Positions 42,839-51,072 of a stretch of 64,000 nucleotides of DNA are shown piece after piece. The position numbers and the translations under genes were made by a program. Position 1 is the first letter of the stretch, and each line of letters begins with the position of its first letter. Under the pieces are notes generated by a model. It worked only from the letters and a program-made list of their open reading frames with translations. It was not told the origin of the DNA and made no database searches. This DNA comes from Bacillota bacterium (GTDB lineage: Bacteria; Bacillota; Clostridia; Christensenellales; UMGS416), in contig JAEYPH010000039.1 of assembly GCA_023410875.1 (NCBI GenBank), forward strand, positions 46,386-110,385, given 5' to 3'.

Positions 42839-45277
42839 TCAGTCGGTCCAGACCAGCTCTTTTATCTCCAGCGTGCCCTTGGCCATATCCACCGTCGCCT
42901 GGCCGCCGGCCACGGTCACCGTGCCAAAGCCGCCGGCGGCGCTTAAGAAGGCCCGGGCGCCTTCGGGGCAGCGGCGGCTCACGTACAGCGTGCCATCCAC
43001 GGCGTCATAGCGGATGCCGGTATAGCCCTGCAGCAGCGCGTAGGACGCCATGGCCCGGGCATACCAGTGGCCACACTCATATTCGTTGTAGGGGTTGCGC
43101 ACGGTGCCGTCGTAGCGGGCGCGCAGGCCGCGCACAATCGCCAGCGCCGGCTCGGCCATGCCCTTGAGCAGCAGGTGAGACGCCACCTGGTATTCGATGC
43201 CCGTCCACACCTCGTCGCTGTAGACAAAGGGCAGCGACGGCTTGCCGCCGTGGGGCCACGAGCACAGCAGCAGGCCGGCGTCGTGTTTGGCGGCATAGCC
43301 CGGCCGCTGGGGGTTGGCGTGCCCGCTCAAGTCGGCCTTGAAGTTGTAGCGGAAAATGCTGCGCAGATTTTCGCTGATCTTTTCGCCATCCAGGATGTCG
43401 CCCAGACCCACGAGCTCCGCCAGCCATGCGCCCAGGATGCCATCGGACAGGCAGCCGGAGCCATATTGATATTTGGGGCCTTCGGCTTTCAGCAGCGCGA
43501 GGGTCTCTGGGTTGGCGCCGGTCAAGTCCAGCTCGGCGCGCAGCCCGTGCCACTGCACCTTTTGGTAGAAGTATTCGCCGTTGAACAGCTCGCTTTCCAG
43601 ATAGGCCCGGCCCCGCTCGTAAAGCTGCCCATACAGCGGCAGGTCCTCACCCAGCGCCGCGGCCATCTCGCCGGCGGCCCGCAGCGCGCCCAGATAGAAG
43701 GAACTGCACATGCCGTCGGGACCCCAAAACTCGATGTCGTAGGTGTTGTGGTGGGGCTGCCGCACGACGCCCTCATGGTCCGGGTCCCACAGCTCGATGC
43801 AATACTCCAGGCTGGCGCGCACCCGGGGCCACAGCGCCTTAAGCCACGCCGTGTCGCCGCTGATGCGCCAGTCGCGATACACCTTCATAACGCCGCCCAA
43901 CTGGCCGTCGCTGGCGGCGTGGAAGTCGTGGTCGGTCTGGCGGATGGGCAGAGCCGAGCGGAAGTTCTGATGGCCGCTCTCCGCCTGGGATATGTTGAAC
44001 TCGGTATCCCGCAGCGAGCGCTCCAGCCGCGGGAACAGGTGGCACAGAGCCTGGGCATAATTGTAGACGTGGGTGCACGAGCCGTTGCAGCAGCCCACGC
44101 CGTCGCAGCAGCCCTCCCAGCCCCACAGGCGGCCGTCATGCTGGCGCAGCACCGTGGGGGATTTCAATATGCACAGGTTGGCGGCCACGGCGTCCACGAT
44201 GTCCTCGGGCAGCGTCGTGTCATAGAAGCAATCGGTAAAGCGCCGGGTGTCGGCACGCAAGACATCATAGCGCTCGCGCCAGTCGGCGTCCACCTCGTCC
44301 ACGCTGCCGTAGCGGGATGCATACCAAGGCCGGTATGTCTGGGGTTCCTTGTGGCAGGCGCAGCCCTCGTCGCAGCAGGCATCGTCCTGCGGCCCCGTGC
44401 GCAGGTCCGAAGCGCCCACGAACCAGCTCAGGCGCAGGCGGATGGTGCGGCTTGCGCCGGGCTGCAGCTGGAAGGGCACCGCCAGCGACGCGCCGGGGCT
44501 GGCCGGCCCGCCGGAACCGTGGCGCTTGTGGCCGTAGCTGCCGGTGCTGACGGCGTTCCACAGCATGGTCTGCGTATCGAACCAGCCGCCGCGGAACCAC
44601 GCCGTGTCCACGAAGGCCGTGTCGTCCACGCTGGCGCAGAAGGCGCCTTTGGCCGCCGGGTTGTCCTTGATGGCGGGCTGCTCCAGCACGAAGCCATCGG
44701 CGATGGGCCGCACGCGGGCGCTATCGTCAATCTTCATGAAGTTGAACGCGCAGAAGTAGTACACGGCGTCCAGCGGATGGTCGGAGGTGTTGGTGAACGT
44801 GTACTCCAGCGCCGCCACCGGCAGGCTGGACGCGTCCTCGTCGCCGGGCACAAAGGGGCTCCATCCCACGATGTCGGCGCGCAGCGGCAGCTTGGCGTCG
44901 GTCAGGCGCACCGTGGCGAAGGGGAAACGGTCGCTGAAGGCGCCCTCGGTGAAGCGTGGCAGCCCCAGGTTGGCGCCAAAAAGACCGTTGCCGGAATCCT
45001 TGAGGCGCAGGAAGAAGTTGGGATCGGGCACCGGCGCCTCCACGACGCGGCACAGCGGGCTGGTCGGGTCCTGCGGCCCCTGCTCGCCAATGCAACCTAG
45101 GTCTTCACCCAGCACCGTGACGGCGCTGTAAACATAGGGGTCGTTGTGATAATCGGGCTTGTTGCGCACCGACACATTGCCCAGCCTGCCGGTGCCCTGC
45201 AGGCACACCATGCCCGCGCCGATGCCTCCCATCGGATAGGCGATCAGATCGAGGTTTCTGCCGCTGTAGGTTTTCAT
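42839..45277 (-). CDS. Glycoside hydrolase family 116 (beta-glucosidase/glucosylceramidase type)
   Basis: 812 residues without signal peptide. ATG 45277 follows GGGGGAAGAGG; a longer reading frame upstream is rejected. N-terminal beta-sandwich starts with LDLIAYPMGGIGAGMVCLQGTGRLGN, a strongly conserved GH116 motif. The catalytic (alpha/alpha)6 domain shows WGWEGCCDGVGCCNGSCTHV, RQPHHNTYDIEFWGPDG (candidate acid/base Asp) and VWTGIEYQVASHLLLKGM. Probable cytoplasmic retaining beta-glucosidase or beta-xylosidase acting on imported glycosides. Confidence 0.92.
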   Translation of the reverse strand: MKTYSGRNLDLIAYPMGGIGAGMVCLQGTGRLGNVSVRNKPDYHNDPYVYSAVTVLGEDLGCIGEQGPQDPTSPLCRVVEAPVPDPNFFLRLKDSGNGLFGANLGLPRFTEGAFSDRFPFATVRLTDAKLPLRADIVGWSPFVPGDEDASSLPVAALEYTFTNTSDHPLDAVYYFCAFNFMKIDDSARVRPIADGFVLEQPAIKDNPAAKGAFCASVDDTAFVDTAWFRGGWFDTQTMLWNAVSTGSYGHKRHGSGGPASPGASLAVPFQLQPGASRTIRLRLSWFVGASDLRTGPQDDACCDEGCACHKEPQTYRPWYASRYGSVDEVDADWRERYDVLRADTRRFTDCFYDTTLPEDIVDAVAANLCILKSPTVLRQHDGRLWGWEGCCDGVGCCNGSCTHVYNYAQALCHLFPRLERSLRDTEFNISQAESGHQNFRSALPIRQTDHDFHAASDGQLGGVMKVYRDWRISGDTAWLKALWPRVRASLEYCIELWDPDHEGVVRQPHHNTYDIEFWGPDGMCSSFYLGALRAAGEMAAALGEDLPLYGQLYERGRAYLESELFNGEYFYQKVQWHGLRAELDLTGANPETLALLKAEGPKYQYGSGCLSDGILGAWLAELVGLGDILDGEKISENLRSIFRYNFKADLSGHANPQRPGYAAKHDAGLLLCSWPHGGKPSLPFVYSDEVWTGIEYQVASHLLLKGMAEPALAIVRGLRARYDGTVRNPYNEYECGHWYARAMASYALLQGYTGIRYDAVDGTLYVSRRCPEGARAFLSAAGGFGTVTVAGGQATVDMAKGTLEIKELVWTD

Positions 45278-45399
45278 GCCTCTTCCCCCTTCGGATGTTC
45301 GTCGAATAATCAGCGAATCGTTTCGCACGCGTTTCCATCATATGGTTGGCGTTTGACGCTGTCAAGGTATGCAGGCGAGGTCTGTCTGTACCAAAAAAG

Positions 45400-45428
45400 T
45401 TGACAGTGCGGCACCGGTCTGCTATACT
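45400..45428 (+). promoter_or_regulatory. Promoter of the tRNA-Ser(UGA) gene
   Basis: TTGACA (45400-45405) and TATACT (45423-45428) with a 17-base spacer, 25 bases before the tRNA. Confidence 0.88.
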
Positions 45429-45452
45429 ATTGAAGCGCATCTGGCAGCGGAT

Positions 45453-45541
45453 GGAGAGATGTCCGAGCGGTCGATGGTGACGGTCTTGAAAACCGTTGAT
45501 GTGATGAGCATCCGTGGGTTCGAATCCCACTCTCTCCGCCA
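45453..45541 (+). tRNA. tRNA-Ser, anticodon UGA
   Basis: Class II tRNA with a long variable arm. Acceptor GGAGAGA pairs with TCTCTCC, anticodon loop CTTGAAA gives TGA, T loop GGTTCGAATCC, and encoded CCA at 45539-45541. Confidence 0.95.
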
Positions 45542-45561
45542 TTTGGGTTTTAGCAGGACCC

Positions 45562-45669
45562 GGCGGAGTGGGATTCGAACGGGCCGTTAAGAAAACATGC
45601 CAGTGGCATGTTTTTAGGCCCAGGCGTGATAGCACCGCAGGTGCGGAGCGAATCCCACTCTCTCCGCCA
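45562..45669. repeat. tRNA-Ser-derived palindromic element
   Basis: The bases 45649-45669 exactly repeat the 3' end of tRNA-Ser (45521-45541), and 45562-45579 is an inverse copy of the same region (GGCGGAG..GGGATTCG). The 108-bp unit between has internal stems (AAAACATGCC/GGCATGTTTT; GGGCC/GGCCC; GCACC/GGTGC), so the whole element is a hairpin capped by tRNA-like ends. No gene. Confidence 0.75.
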
Positions 45670-45703
45670 GCGTTTTCAAGAAAATAAACTTATATATGGG
45701 CAT

Positions 45704-45794
45704 GGAGAAGTACTCAAGTGGCCCAAGAGGCGCCCCTGCTAAGGGTGTAGGTCGGGAAACCGGCGCGCGAGTTCAAATCTCGCCTTCTCCGCCA
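45704..45794 (+). tRNA. tRNA-Ser, anticodon GCU
   Basis: Acceptor GGAGAAG pairs with CTTCTCC; anticodon loop CCTGCTAAG gives GCT; long variable arm; T loop GTTCAAATC; encoded CCA at 45792-45794. Confidence 0.95.
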
Positions 45795-45827
45795 GAAAAA
45801 GCTCAACGCGATGCGTTGAGCTTTTTC
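45795..45827 (+). terminator. Intrinsic terminator of tRNA-Ser(GCU)
   Basis: 15-bp perfect stem GAAAAAGCTCAACGC (45795-45809) with GCGTTGAGCTTTTTC (45813-45827), GAT loop, T5 in the descending arm; starts one base after the tRNA. Confidence 0.9.
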
Positions 45828-45830
45828 AAT

Positions 45831-45993
45831 GAAATTTGCCCTGCGGGCAAGTGAAATGTTGCTGCGCAACGTGAAATGCGCTGCGCGCGCGAAATGTGCT
45901 GCGGCACATGAGGGCAAATTTCATTTCACATTCCGCATCGCGGAATATTTCATGCGCCATCGGCGCATTTCATATCGGCAGCGCCGATATTTC
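45831..45993. repeat. Array of seven triloop hairpins separated by GAAAT / ATTTC
   Basis: Four units read GAAAT-stem-TGC-stem (stems TTGCCC 45836-45841, GTTGC 45858-45862, GCGC 45878-45881, GTGC 45896-45899); three read stem-ATC/AGC-stem-ATTTC (ATTCCGC 45930-45936, ATGCGCC 45952-45958, ATCGGC 45974-45979). The two orientations face each other, and GAAATTTGCCCT (45831-45842) is the inverse of AGGGCAAATTTC (45910-45921). Each stem has different bases but pairs perfectly, so structure rather than sequence is conserved. It fills the gap between tRNA-Ser and the four-helix-bundle gene. Confidence 0.85.
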
Positions 45994-46069
45994 ATTCATC
46001 TCTTCACATGTATCCATGTTGATTTGTGCACTGCTGTGGGTTATATTCAAAGCGTAAGGCGGTATGGTG

Positions 46070-46417
46070 ATGGCTGAAAACAAACTGATTGAATTAACGA
46101 TGGACTTTGCCGTGGAAATTCTGAACCTTAGCGAGACCATTAGGGGGCATCACTCTCTCGTCAACCAGCTCGAGCGCTCCGCAACATCCATTGGCGCAAA
46201 TGTACACGAGGCCAATTACGCACATGGGAAGGCAGACTTTGTCGCAAAGCTTCAGATTTCATTAAAGGAATGTTATGAAACCGAATATTGGCTTGAGTTG
46301 TTTGCAAGAACAAGCTTGATAACCGGCGAAAAACATGACAACCTGAAAAACAAGTGTGGAACAATTAGACGCATATTGATAGCGTCAATCAATACCGCTA
46401 AAGGCAACTCAAAATAA
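46070..46417 (+). CDS. Four-helix bundle protein (23S rRNA intervening-sequence / S23 family)
   Basis: 115 residues, all-helical: AENKLIELTMDFAVEILNLSETI, SLVNQLERSATSIGANVHEANYAHGKADFVAKLQISLKECYETEYWLELF, then a last helix ending INTAKGNSK. The ERSATSIGANVHEA and KECYETEYWL motifs identify the TIGR02436 family, first met in rRNA intervening sequences and related to retroelement accessory protein Avd. ATG 46070 has TAAGGCGG at normal spacing; ATG 46064 is too close. Biochemical function unknown. Located directly after the GAAAT hairpin array and more AT-rich than the neighbours. Confidence 0.92.
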   Translation: MAENKLIELTMDFAVEILNLSETIRGHHSLVNQLERSATSIGANVHEANYAHGKADFVAKLQISLKECYETEYWLELFARTSLITGEKHDNLKNKCGTIRRILIASINTAKGNSK

Positions 46418-46458
46418 ATTGCAGCTAACCGAAGCATGGAACACGGAGGACACTCCAC

Positions 46459-47028
46459 ATGAAAAAGCAGATCGAAAGAGCATTCCGCCCGGTGAACCCC
46501 TCGCCGGCCGGCCTGATTACGTCGGCAGACGAGAACGGCAAGCCCAACGTCCTTACGCTGGGCGAGATCTTCAACATCAGTATCCGCAAGCCGCTGATTA
46601 TGGGGGTGGCCATCCGCCCGGCAACCTACAGCAACGGGCTCATCCGCAAGACCGGCGAATTCGTCATCAACCTGACCACCACCGACATCGTGGAAAAGGT
46701 GGACCGGTGCGGCAGTGTTTCCGGTCGGGATGGCTTTGATAAGTTTGCGGCGTTCGGCCTGACCCCGATGCCGGCAACTCATGTACGACCGCCGCTGATT
46801 CAGGAATGCCCTGTCAATCTGGAATGCAAGCTCTTAAGCGTGCAGACCGTGGGAGACCATGACCTGTTCCTGGGCGAGGTCGTGGTGGTGCACGCCGACG
46901 AGGACAAGCTGGATAAAGACGGGAACATCGATTTTGAGAAGCTGGATATCCTCGTTTATCTAACCAGCAGCTACTGGACCCTGGGCCGGCGGCTGGGCAG
47001 CCAGGGCTTTACCTCTAGAGGCCGTTGA
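46459..47028 (+). CDS. Flavin reductase-like FMN-binding split-barrel protein
   Basis: 189 residues, GGAGG ten bases before the start. Split-barrel FMN-binding pattern of the flavin reductase/DIM6 family: NPSPAGLITSADENGKPNVLTLGEI, PLIMGVAIRPATYSNGLIRKTGEFVINL, then CPVNLECKLLSVQTVGDHDLFLGEVV. Could be an NAD(P)H:FMN reductase or a flavoredoxin-like electron carrier. Its 3' end overlaps the convergent gene by 14 bases. Confidence 0.88.
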   Translation: MKKQIERAFRPVNPSPAGLITSADENGKPNVLTLGEIFNISIRKPLIMGVAIRPATYSNGLIRKTGEFVINLTTTDIVEKVDRCGSVSGRDGFDKFAAFGLTPMPATHVRPPLIQECPVNLECKLLSVQTVGDHDLFLGEVVVVHADEDKLDKDGNIDFEKLDILVYLTSSYWTLGRRLGSQGFTSRGR

Positions 47029-48055
47029 TCAATATTTCGCTGTTCTGAAGCACAACCTCCCGCGCCCAATCCGCCCATTCTTCTTGCACATCGATGTCGC
47101 CGTAGGACGGATAATCCTTGACGATCAGAGAGCCCTGGCAGATGGACTTGAAGTTGTTGACCATCTCCAGCGCTGTCTTTTCGATGTACGCCCGGTCGCC
47201 GGTGGGCAACACCTTTTGGATGTCCACGGGAGAGAAGAACGTGGCCCTACTTCCGAATTCTTTTGCCAACCGCTCCGTACCGTAGAGCTCGATCTGGTCG
47301 AACTGGAACACGTCGATTCCCGCATCGATCAGGTCTTCTATAAACGCGTAAATATAACCGCAGGAATGCAGGATGAACTTCATACCGCTGAGATGCACGG
47401 CGTCGGCGATTATCCTGTATGTCGGTTTGAACACCTCCCGGAAAGAGGCGGGGCTTATAAATGTCCTGTCCTGCGTGCCCCAGTCATCGGCCATCATGAT
47501 CGCGTCGCAGCCGGCCCTGCCCAGCCCTTCGATGATCTGAAAGCTCCGCTCGCGGATTTTGTGCAGGAAGGCTTCCACGTTTTCCGGCTCCGCCAGCGTG
47601 TCCACCAGCGCGTTGCCCATGAGCCGCGCATCCCTCAGGTTGGAGAACACGGACAGGGGGAAGCCGGCGGTCACGAATTTTTCCTCTTCCCGAAGCTTCC
47701 TCTGCATCAGGTTGTCATAATGGCTCATATCGATGTGCGGCAGCTCATACCCGTCCAGCATCTCCCAGCCGCCTTGCAGCGCGCCGCGGACGCATTCGCC
47801 CTTGGATTTGCCCTCCAGCCTGCCGTAGATGTTGCCGAATGGATCGCGCCTGACATCCCCGCGAAATCCCGGCGCCTGAGCGAGCAGCTCTTCGTGCCTG
47901 CCCCAGTCGCTGAGCAGTTCCTGATCGGGACTGCTCACAAACCGGGCCGCGCCGATGTGGTAGAAGTCGTCGGACTTTTTGGAAAACGAATGCCCGATTC
48001 GATGAGGATGATCATGCTCGATGATGCTTCTGATCAGCTGTTTGCTCGTTGTCAT
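47015..48055 (-). CDS. UroD-fold protein (uroporphyrinogen decarboxylase/MtaA superfamily)
   Basis: 346 residues, AAAGGATG before the start. The central motif FILHSCGYIYAFIEDLIDAGIDVFQFDQ retains the His-x-Cys of MtaA-like zinc sites. DDWGTQDRTFISPASFREVFKPTYR is another typical family segment. The C-terminal Cys loop of true MtaA is replaced by VKDYPSYGDIDVQEEW. Divergent from an alpha/beta hydrolase. Function unknown. Confidence 0.86.
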   Translation of the reverse strand: MTTSKQLIRSIIEHDHPHRIGHSFSKKSDDFYHIGAARFVSSPDQELLSDWGRHEELLAQAPGFRGDVRRDPFGNIYGRLEGKSKGECVRGALQGGWEMLDGYELPHIDMSHYDNLMQRKLREEEKFVTAGFPLSVFSNLRDARLMGNALVDTLAEPENVEAFLHKIRERSFQIIEGLGRAGCDAIMMADDWGTQDRTFISPASFREVFKPTYRIIADAVHLSGMKFILHSCGYIYAFIEDLIDAGIDVFQFDQIELYGTERLAKEFGSRATFFSPVDIQKVLPTGDRAYIEKTALEMVNNFKSICQGSLIVKDYPSYGDIDVQEEWADWAREVVLQNSEILINGL

Positions 48056-48169
48056 GACGGCGGTACATCCTTTCGTTCAGCAGATGATCTACGGTGTTCA
48101 AGGGAAGATTGCCAAAAGGAAGTCGTTCTATAAAAACATTATACTACGTCCATGCCTGTATACCCTCAC

Positions 48170-48197
48170 TTGAAAAGTCAGATTTTGCAACTATAAT
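48170..48197 (+). promoter_or_regulatory. Promoter of the alpha/beta hydrolase gene
   Basis: TTGAAA (48170-48175) and TATAAT (48192-48197), 16-base spacer, 31 bases before the ATG. It supports the start at 48229, since the longer in-frame starts would overlap the promoter. Confidence 0.75.
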
Positions 48198-48228
48198 GAA
48201 ATTACATATTGTCGCCGGTGGTGCAGCT

Positions 48229-49029
48229 ATGGAATGGGAACACGCTGTTCTGGAAAACCGGGGCTGCGGTATCCACTATTGGCGCCGGGCGGGCAGCACA
48301 TCGAAATACGCCATCCTTCTGCACGGCGCGGGCTGCGACCACAGGATGTTCGAGCCTCAGTTGCCGATTTTCGATGGCTCCTGGAACCTGTTGCTGTGGG
48401 ATGCGCGCGGCCACGGCCTGTCCAGGCTGGCCCCCGATACGAAGTTTCAGTTTGGCGACATGCTCGACGACCTCTTTGAGCTCTGTGAAAGGCATCAGGT
48501 CTGTGACGCCGTGCTGATCGGCCAATCCATGGGCGGAAATCTGGCACAGGAGATTCTGCGCCGCAAGCCGGCGCTGGTCTCCCGGCTTGTCTTGATCGAC
48601 TGCACCCGCAATGCCGGCAGGCTGTCCGCGATGGATAAAGTGATGTTGAAGCTGTCCAGGCCGATCTTCCGCTGCTATCCATGGGAGACTCTGATACGTC
48701 AGAGCGCCGACGCCTGCGGCAATACCGCGGCTGTCAAGGAGTACGTGCGGGGCTGCTTTTCCCAGATGAAGAAGGCGGACTTCATCGAGGTAATGATGTC
48801 CCTGATGACGTGCTTGCGCGAGGAGCCGCAATACCGCTTCCCCAAGCCCGTGCTGCTGCTCTGCGGGGCGGATGACCGTTCGGGGAACATCCGCAGGATC
48901 GCGGCTCCCTGGGCGCACAGCGACCCCAACTGCACGCTCCATATGATCGAAAATGCCGGGCACAATTCCAATCAGGACAACCCGCACGCTGTTAACAAAG
49001 CGATCCGCGAGTTTCTGTCGTTGAATTAG
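48229..49029 (+). CDS. Alpha/beta hydrolase
   Basis: 266 residues with the catalytic set of the fold: oxyanion LLHGAGCDHRMF, nucleophile elbow LIGQSMGGN (Ser), acid in LLCGADDRSG and His in ENAGHNSNQDNP. No signal peptide. Substrate unknown; small esters or lactones are typical. It has its own promoter at 48170-48197 and is followed 51 bases later by a UroD-fold gene. Confidence 0.9.
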   Translation: MEWEHAVLENRGCGIHYWRRAGSTSKYAILLHGAGCDHRMFEPQLPIFDGSWNLLLWDARGHGLSRLAPDTKFQFGDMLDDLFELCERHQVCDAVLIGQSMGGNLAQEILRRKPALVSRLVLIDCTRNAGRLSAMDKVMLKLSRPIFRCYPWETLIRQSADACGNTAAVKEYVRGCFSQMKKADFIEVMMSLMTCLREEPQYRFPKPVLLLCGADDRSGNIRRIAAPWAHSDPNCTLHMIENAGHNSNQDNPHAVNKAIREFLSLN

Positions 49030-49080
49030 GCAAACCAGTCATTGCTGCATCTACCCCCCTGTAGACAAAGGAGCGAACAG

Positions 49081-50217
49081 ATGAGCAACACCTCTCTAAC
49101 CCCAAAAGAACGCATCCAGCGCACCATCGCCGGAGAACCTGTGGACCGCATCGCGACCATCGGCGGGTGGATGAACGGCGTGCGCAACATGGCCGATCTG
49201 GCGGGCATCACGCCGGAGCAGTATCTGGCTGACCCGTTGGGCGGCGTGGTGGCCGCCAACCGGGCGCTGGGCGTGGACGCCATGGTGGCGCCGGTGATTC
49301 CCCGGCGGCTGGAGGAGATCCGCAGCGGGCACATCTCCGAGGCGGACCACCCGGACGGGGAACCCGAGGCGCTGCTGGATGCCGCCGACCGCATCCCCGG
49401 CAACGATGAGGGCATCCTGCGCGGCTTCGATGCCACCGCCGAGGAGGCCCGCTACCGCGCTTTTTTCGACACAGCTGCCGTCCGCTGGCAGGGCATCGTT
49501 CCCATCCCCAATTTCTGGGAGATCGGCGGCCACTTTCCGCTGTACAGCGAATACGGCTATCACGCCTTTCTGATGGCGTGCGCGCTGTACCCCGAGGCCG
49601 TGGAAAGGCTGTGGTACGCCAAGAGCCTGCTCAGCCGGCAGCGCGCCCACATCTTAGCCGGGCTGTACCGGAAGCTGGACCTGGTGAAGTTGATGTTCTG
49701 CGGTGAGGACGTGTGCAACAACAGCGGCCCCATGGTCGCCCCAGCCTTCCTGCGCAAGCACTACTTCCCCACGGTACGCATGATCATGGAGCCGCTGCTG
49801 GGCATCGGCGTGCGCTTCATCCACCATTGCGATGGCGATGTACGCCCGGTGCTGCAAGACTATCTGGATCTCGGATTCTCCGGCTTCCAGGGCTTCCAGT
49901 ATGAGCTGGGCGTCGACCTGTTTGAACTCAGCCACCTGCGCAGCGCCGAGGGCGAACGGCTGCTGTTCTTCGCGGGCATGAGCGTCACGCGGACGCTGCC
50001 CTTCGGCACCACCGACGACGTGCGCGCCGAGGTGGACTACCTCGTGGACGCCACTGGCGGTGGGCAGGGCATGTTCCTGTTCACGAGCAATGTGACCGGC
50101 GTGGAGGTGCCCCCGGAAAACCTGCGCGCGGCCTACCACCACGCGGCGTCCATCCGACCCTCGCCCCGCCAGGCCGCGCCCCGGCCGTGGCCGTGGGGTG
50201 TCAGCCACCGGTTTTAG
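49081..50217 (+). CDS. UroD-fold protein (uroporphyrinogen decarboxylase/MtaA superfamily)
   Basis: 378 residues; ATG 49081 follows GGAGCG. Start TPKERIQRTIAGEPVDRIATIGGW is typical of the superfamily. The zinc-type motif reads RFIHHCDGDVRPVLQDYLDLGFSGFQ, retaining His-x-Cys-type residues in altered form. Ends with a Pro/Arg-rich tail that is not normal for the family and may be unstructured. Function unknown; fifth clear member in the window. Confidence 0.85.
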   Translation: MSNTSLTPKERIQRTIAGEPVDRIATIGGWMNGVRNMADLAGITPEQYLADPLGGVVAANRALGVDAMVAPVIPRRLEEIRSGHISEADHPDGEPEALLDAADRIPGNDEGILRGFDATAEEARYRAFFDTAAVRWQGIVPIPNFWEIGGHFPLYSEYGYHAFLMACALYPEAVERLWYAKSLLSRQRAHILAGLYRKLDLVKLMFCGEDVCNNSGPMVAPAFLRKHYFPTVRMIMEPLLGIGVRFIHHCDGDVRPVLQDYLDLGFSGFQGFQYELGVDLFELSHLRSAEGERLLFFAGMSVTRTLPFGTTDDVRAEVDYLVDATGGGQGMFLFTSNVTGVEVPPENLRAAYHHAASIRPSPRQAAPRPWPWGVSHRF

Positions 50218-50283
50218 GCCAACGGGAACCTGACAATTACCCGTCATGTTTCGCATGCTATGCTAGTGCCCGGAGGTGACCCT

Positions 50284-51060
50284 ATGACTACATATGACGA
50301 TGCCGCCGTCGTGGAGCGGGGCGTCTGGCTTTCGTGGACAACCTGGGCGGCCATGGACAACAAGCGGTTATCCGTGGGCGATATCAGCTATCTGAAATCC
50401 GAGGACGGCCAAGGTTTCGAGCGCATCTTCAGCGTACAGCTGCAGGAGCCCGACGCCGACGCGCGGCTGCAGTGGATGGTCGCCGCCATCCGCAGCGGCC
50501 AACTGCCGGATTCGGTTTTGATCACGCCGATGTCTCGCCCGGCAGATCTGGCCCAACGGCTGGAGCGCCTGGGTTTTGCGCTGGACACATCCGGGCGGTG
50601 CATGGCCATGGGATTGGCGGATGATATGCCTCCGCCCGCGCCCGATGCGGCGGTGAGCGTGAACGCCGTGGAACTGCGCCAGCGGGAAACCTGGCTGCAC
50701 ATCGTACGCGCGGGTCTCTTCGGCTGTGACCTGCTCTCACCCCGGCAGCTGGACGCGCTGTTCGAGCGCCCCGGCGCCGCCTTCTTTCTGGGCCATTGGT
50801 GCGGGGACCCCGTAACCGCGGCCATGACGATAAACGACGGCGATACCGCCGTGGTGGAGTTGGTGGCCACGCTGCCCCAGGCCCGGCGGCAGGGCGTGGC
50901 CAGCGCCGTGCTGTTGCGGGCGCTGCGCAACCTGCGGGAGCACGGCGTCGCCTCGGTGTCGCTGCGGGCGGAAGTTGACGGCATCGGCCTGTATCGGCGG
51001 CTGGGCTTTCGGGAATGCGGCGTGCGCACGGTGGCCAGCTATGATTGGAACAAAAGATAA
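50284..51060 (+). CDS. GNAT-family N-acetyltransferase
   Basis: 258 residues; ATG 50284 after GGAGGTG. The C-terminal half carries the acetyl-CoA site VELVATLPQARRQGVASAVLLRALRNL (motif A) and GLYRRLGFRECG (motif B). The N-terminal half (to about 110) may be a degenerate second GNAT repeat. Acceptor unknown. Confidence 0.88.
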   Translation: MTTYDDAAVVERGVWLSWTTWAAMDNKRLSVGDISYLKSEDGQGFERIFSVQLQEPDADARLQWMVAAIRSGQLPDSVLITPMSRPADLAQRLERLGFALDTSGRCMAMGLADDMPPPAPDAAVSVNAVELRQRETWLHIVRAGLFGCDLLSPRQLDALFERPGAAFFLGHWCGDPVTAAMTINDGDTAVVELVATLPQARRQGVASAVLLRALRNLREHGVASVSLRAEVDGIGLYRRLGFRECGVRTVASYDWNKR

Positions 51061-51072
51061 GCGAGGTAACGT

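Noticed and set aside
43067..45100. 677-codon open frame on the plus strand
   Set aside because: It lies opposite the GH116 gene in GC-rich DNA, has no family motifs, and the minus-strand protein is fully conserved in pattern.
45648..45669. Third tRNA gene after tRNA-Ser(UGA)
   Set aside because: Only the T arm and acceptor 3' half are present; no anticodon arm.
45831..46417. Diversity-generating retroelement (four-helix protein resembles Avd)
   Set aside because: No reverse transcriptase and no template/variable repeats are present in the window.
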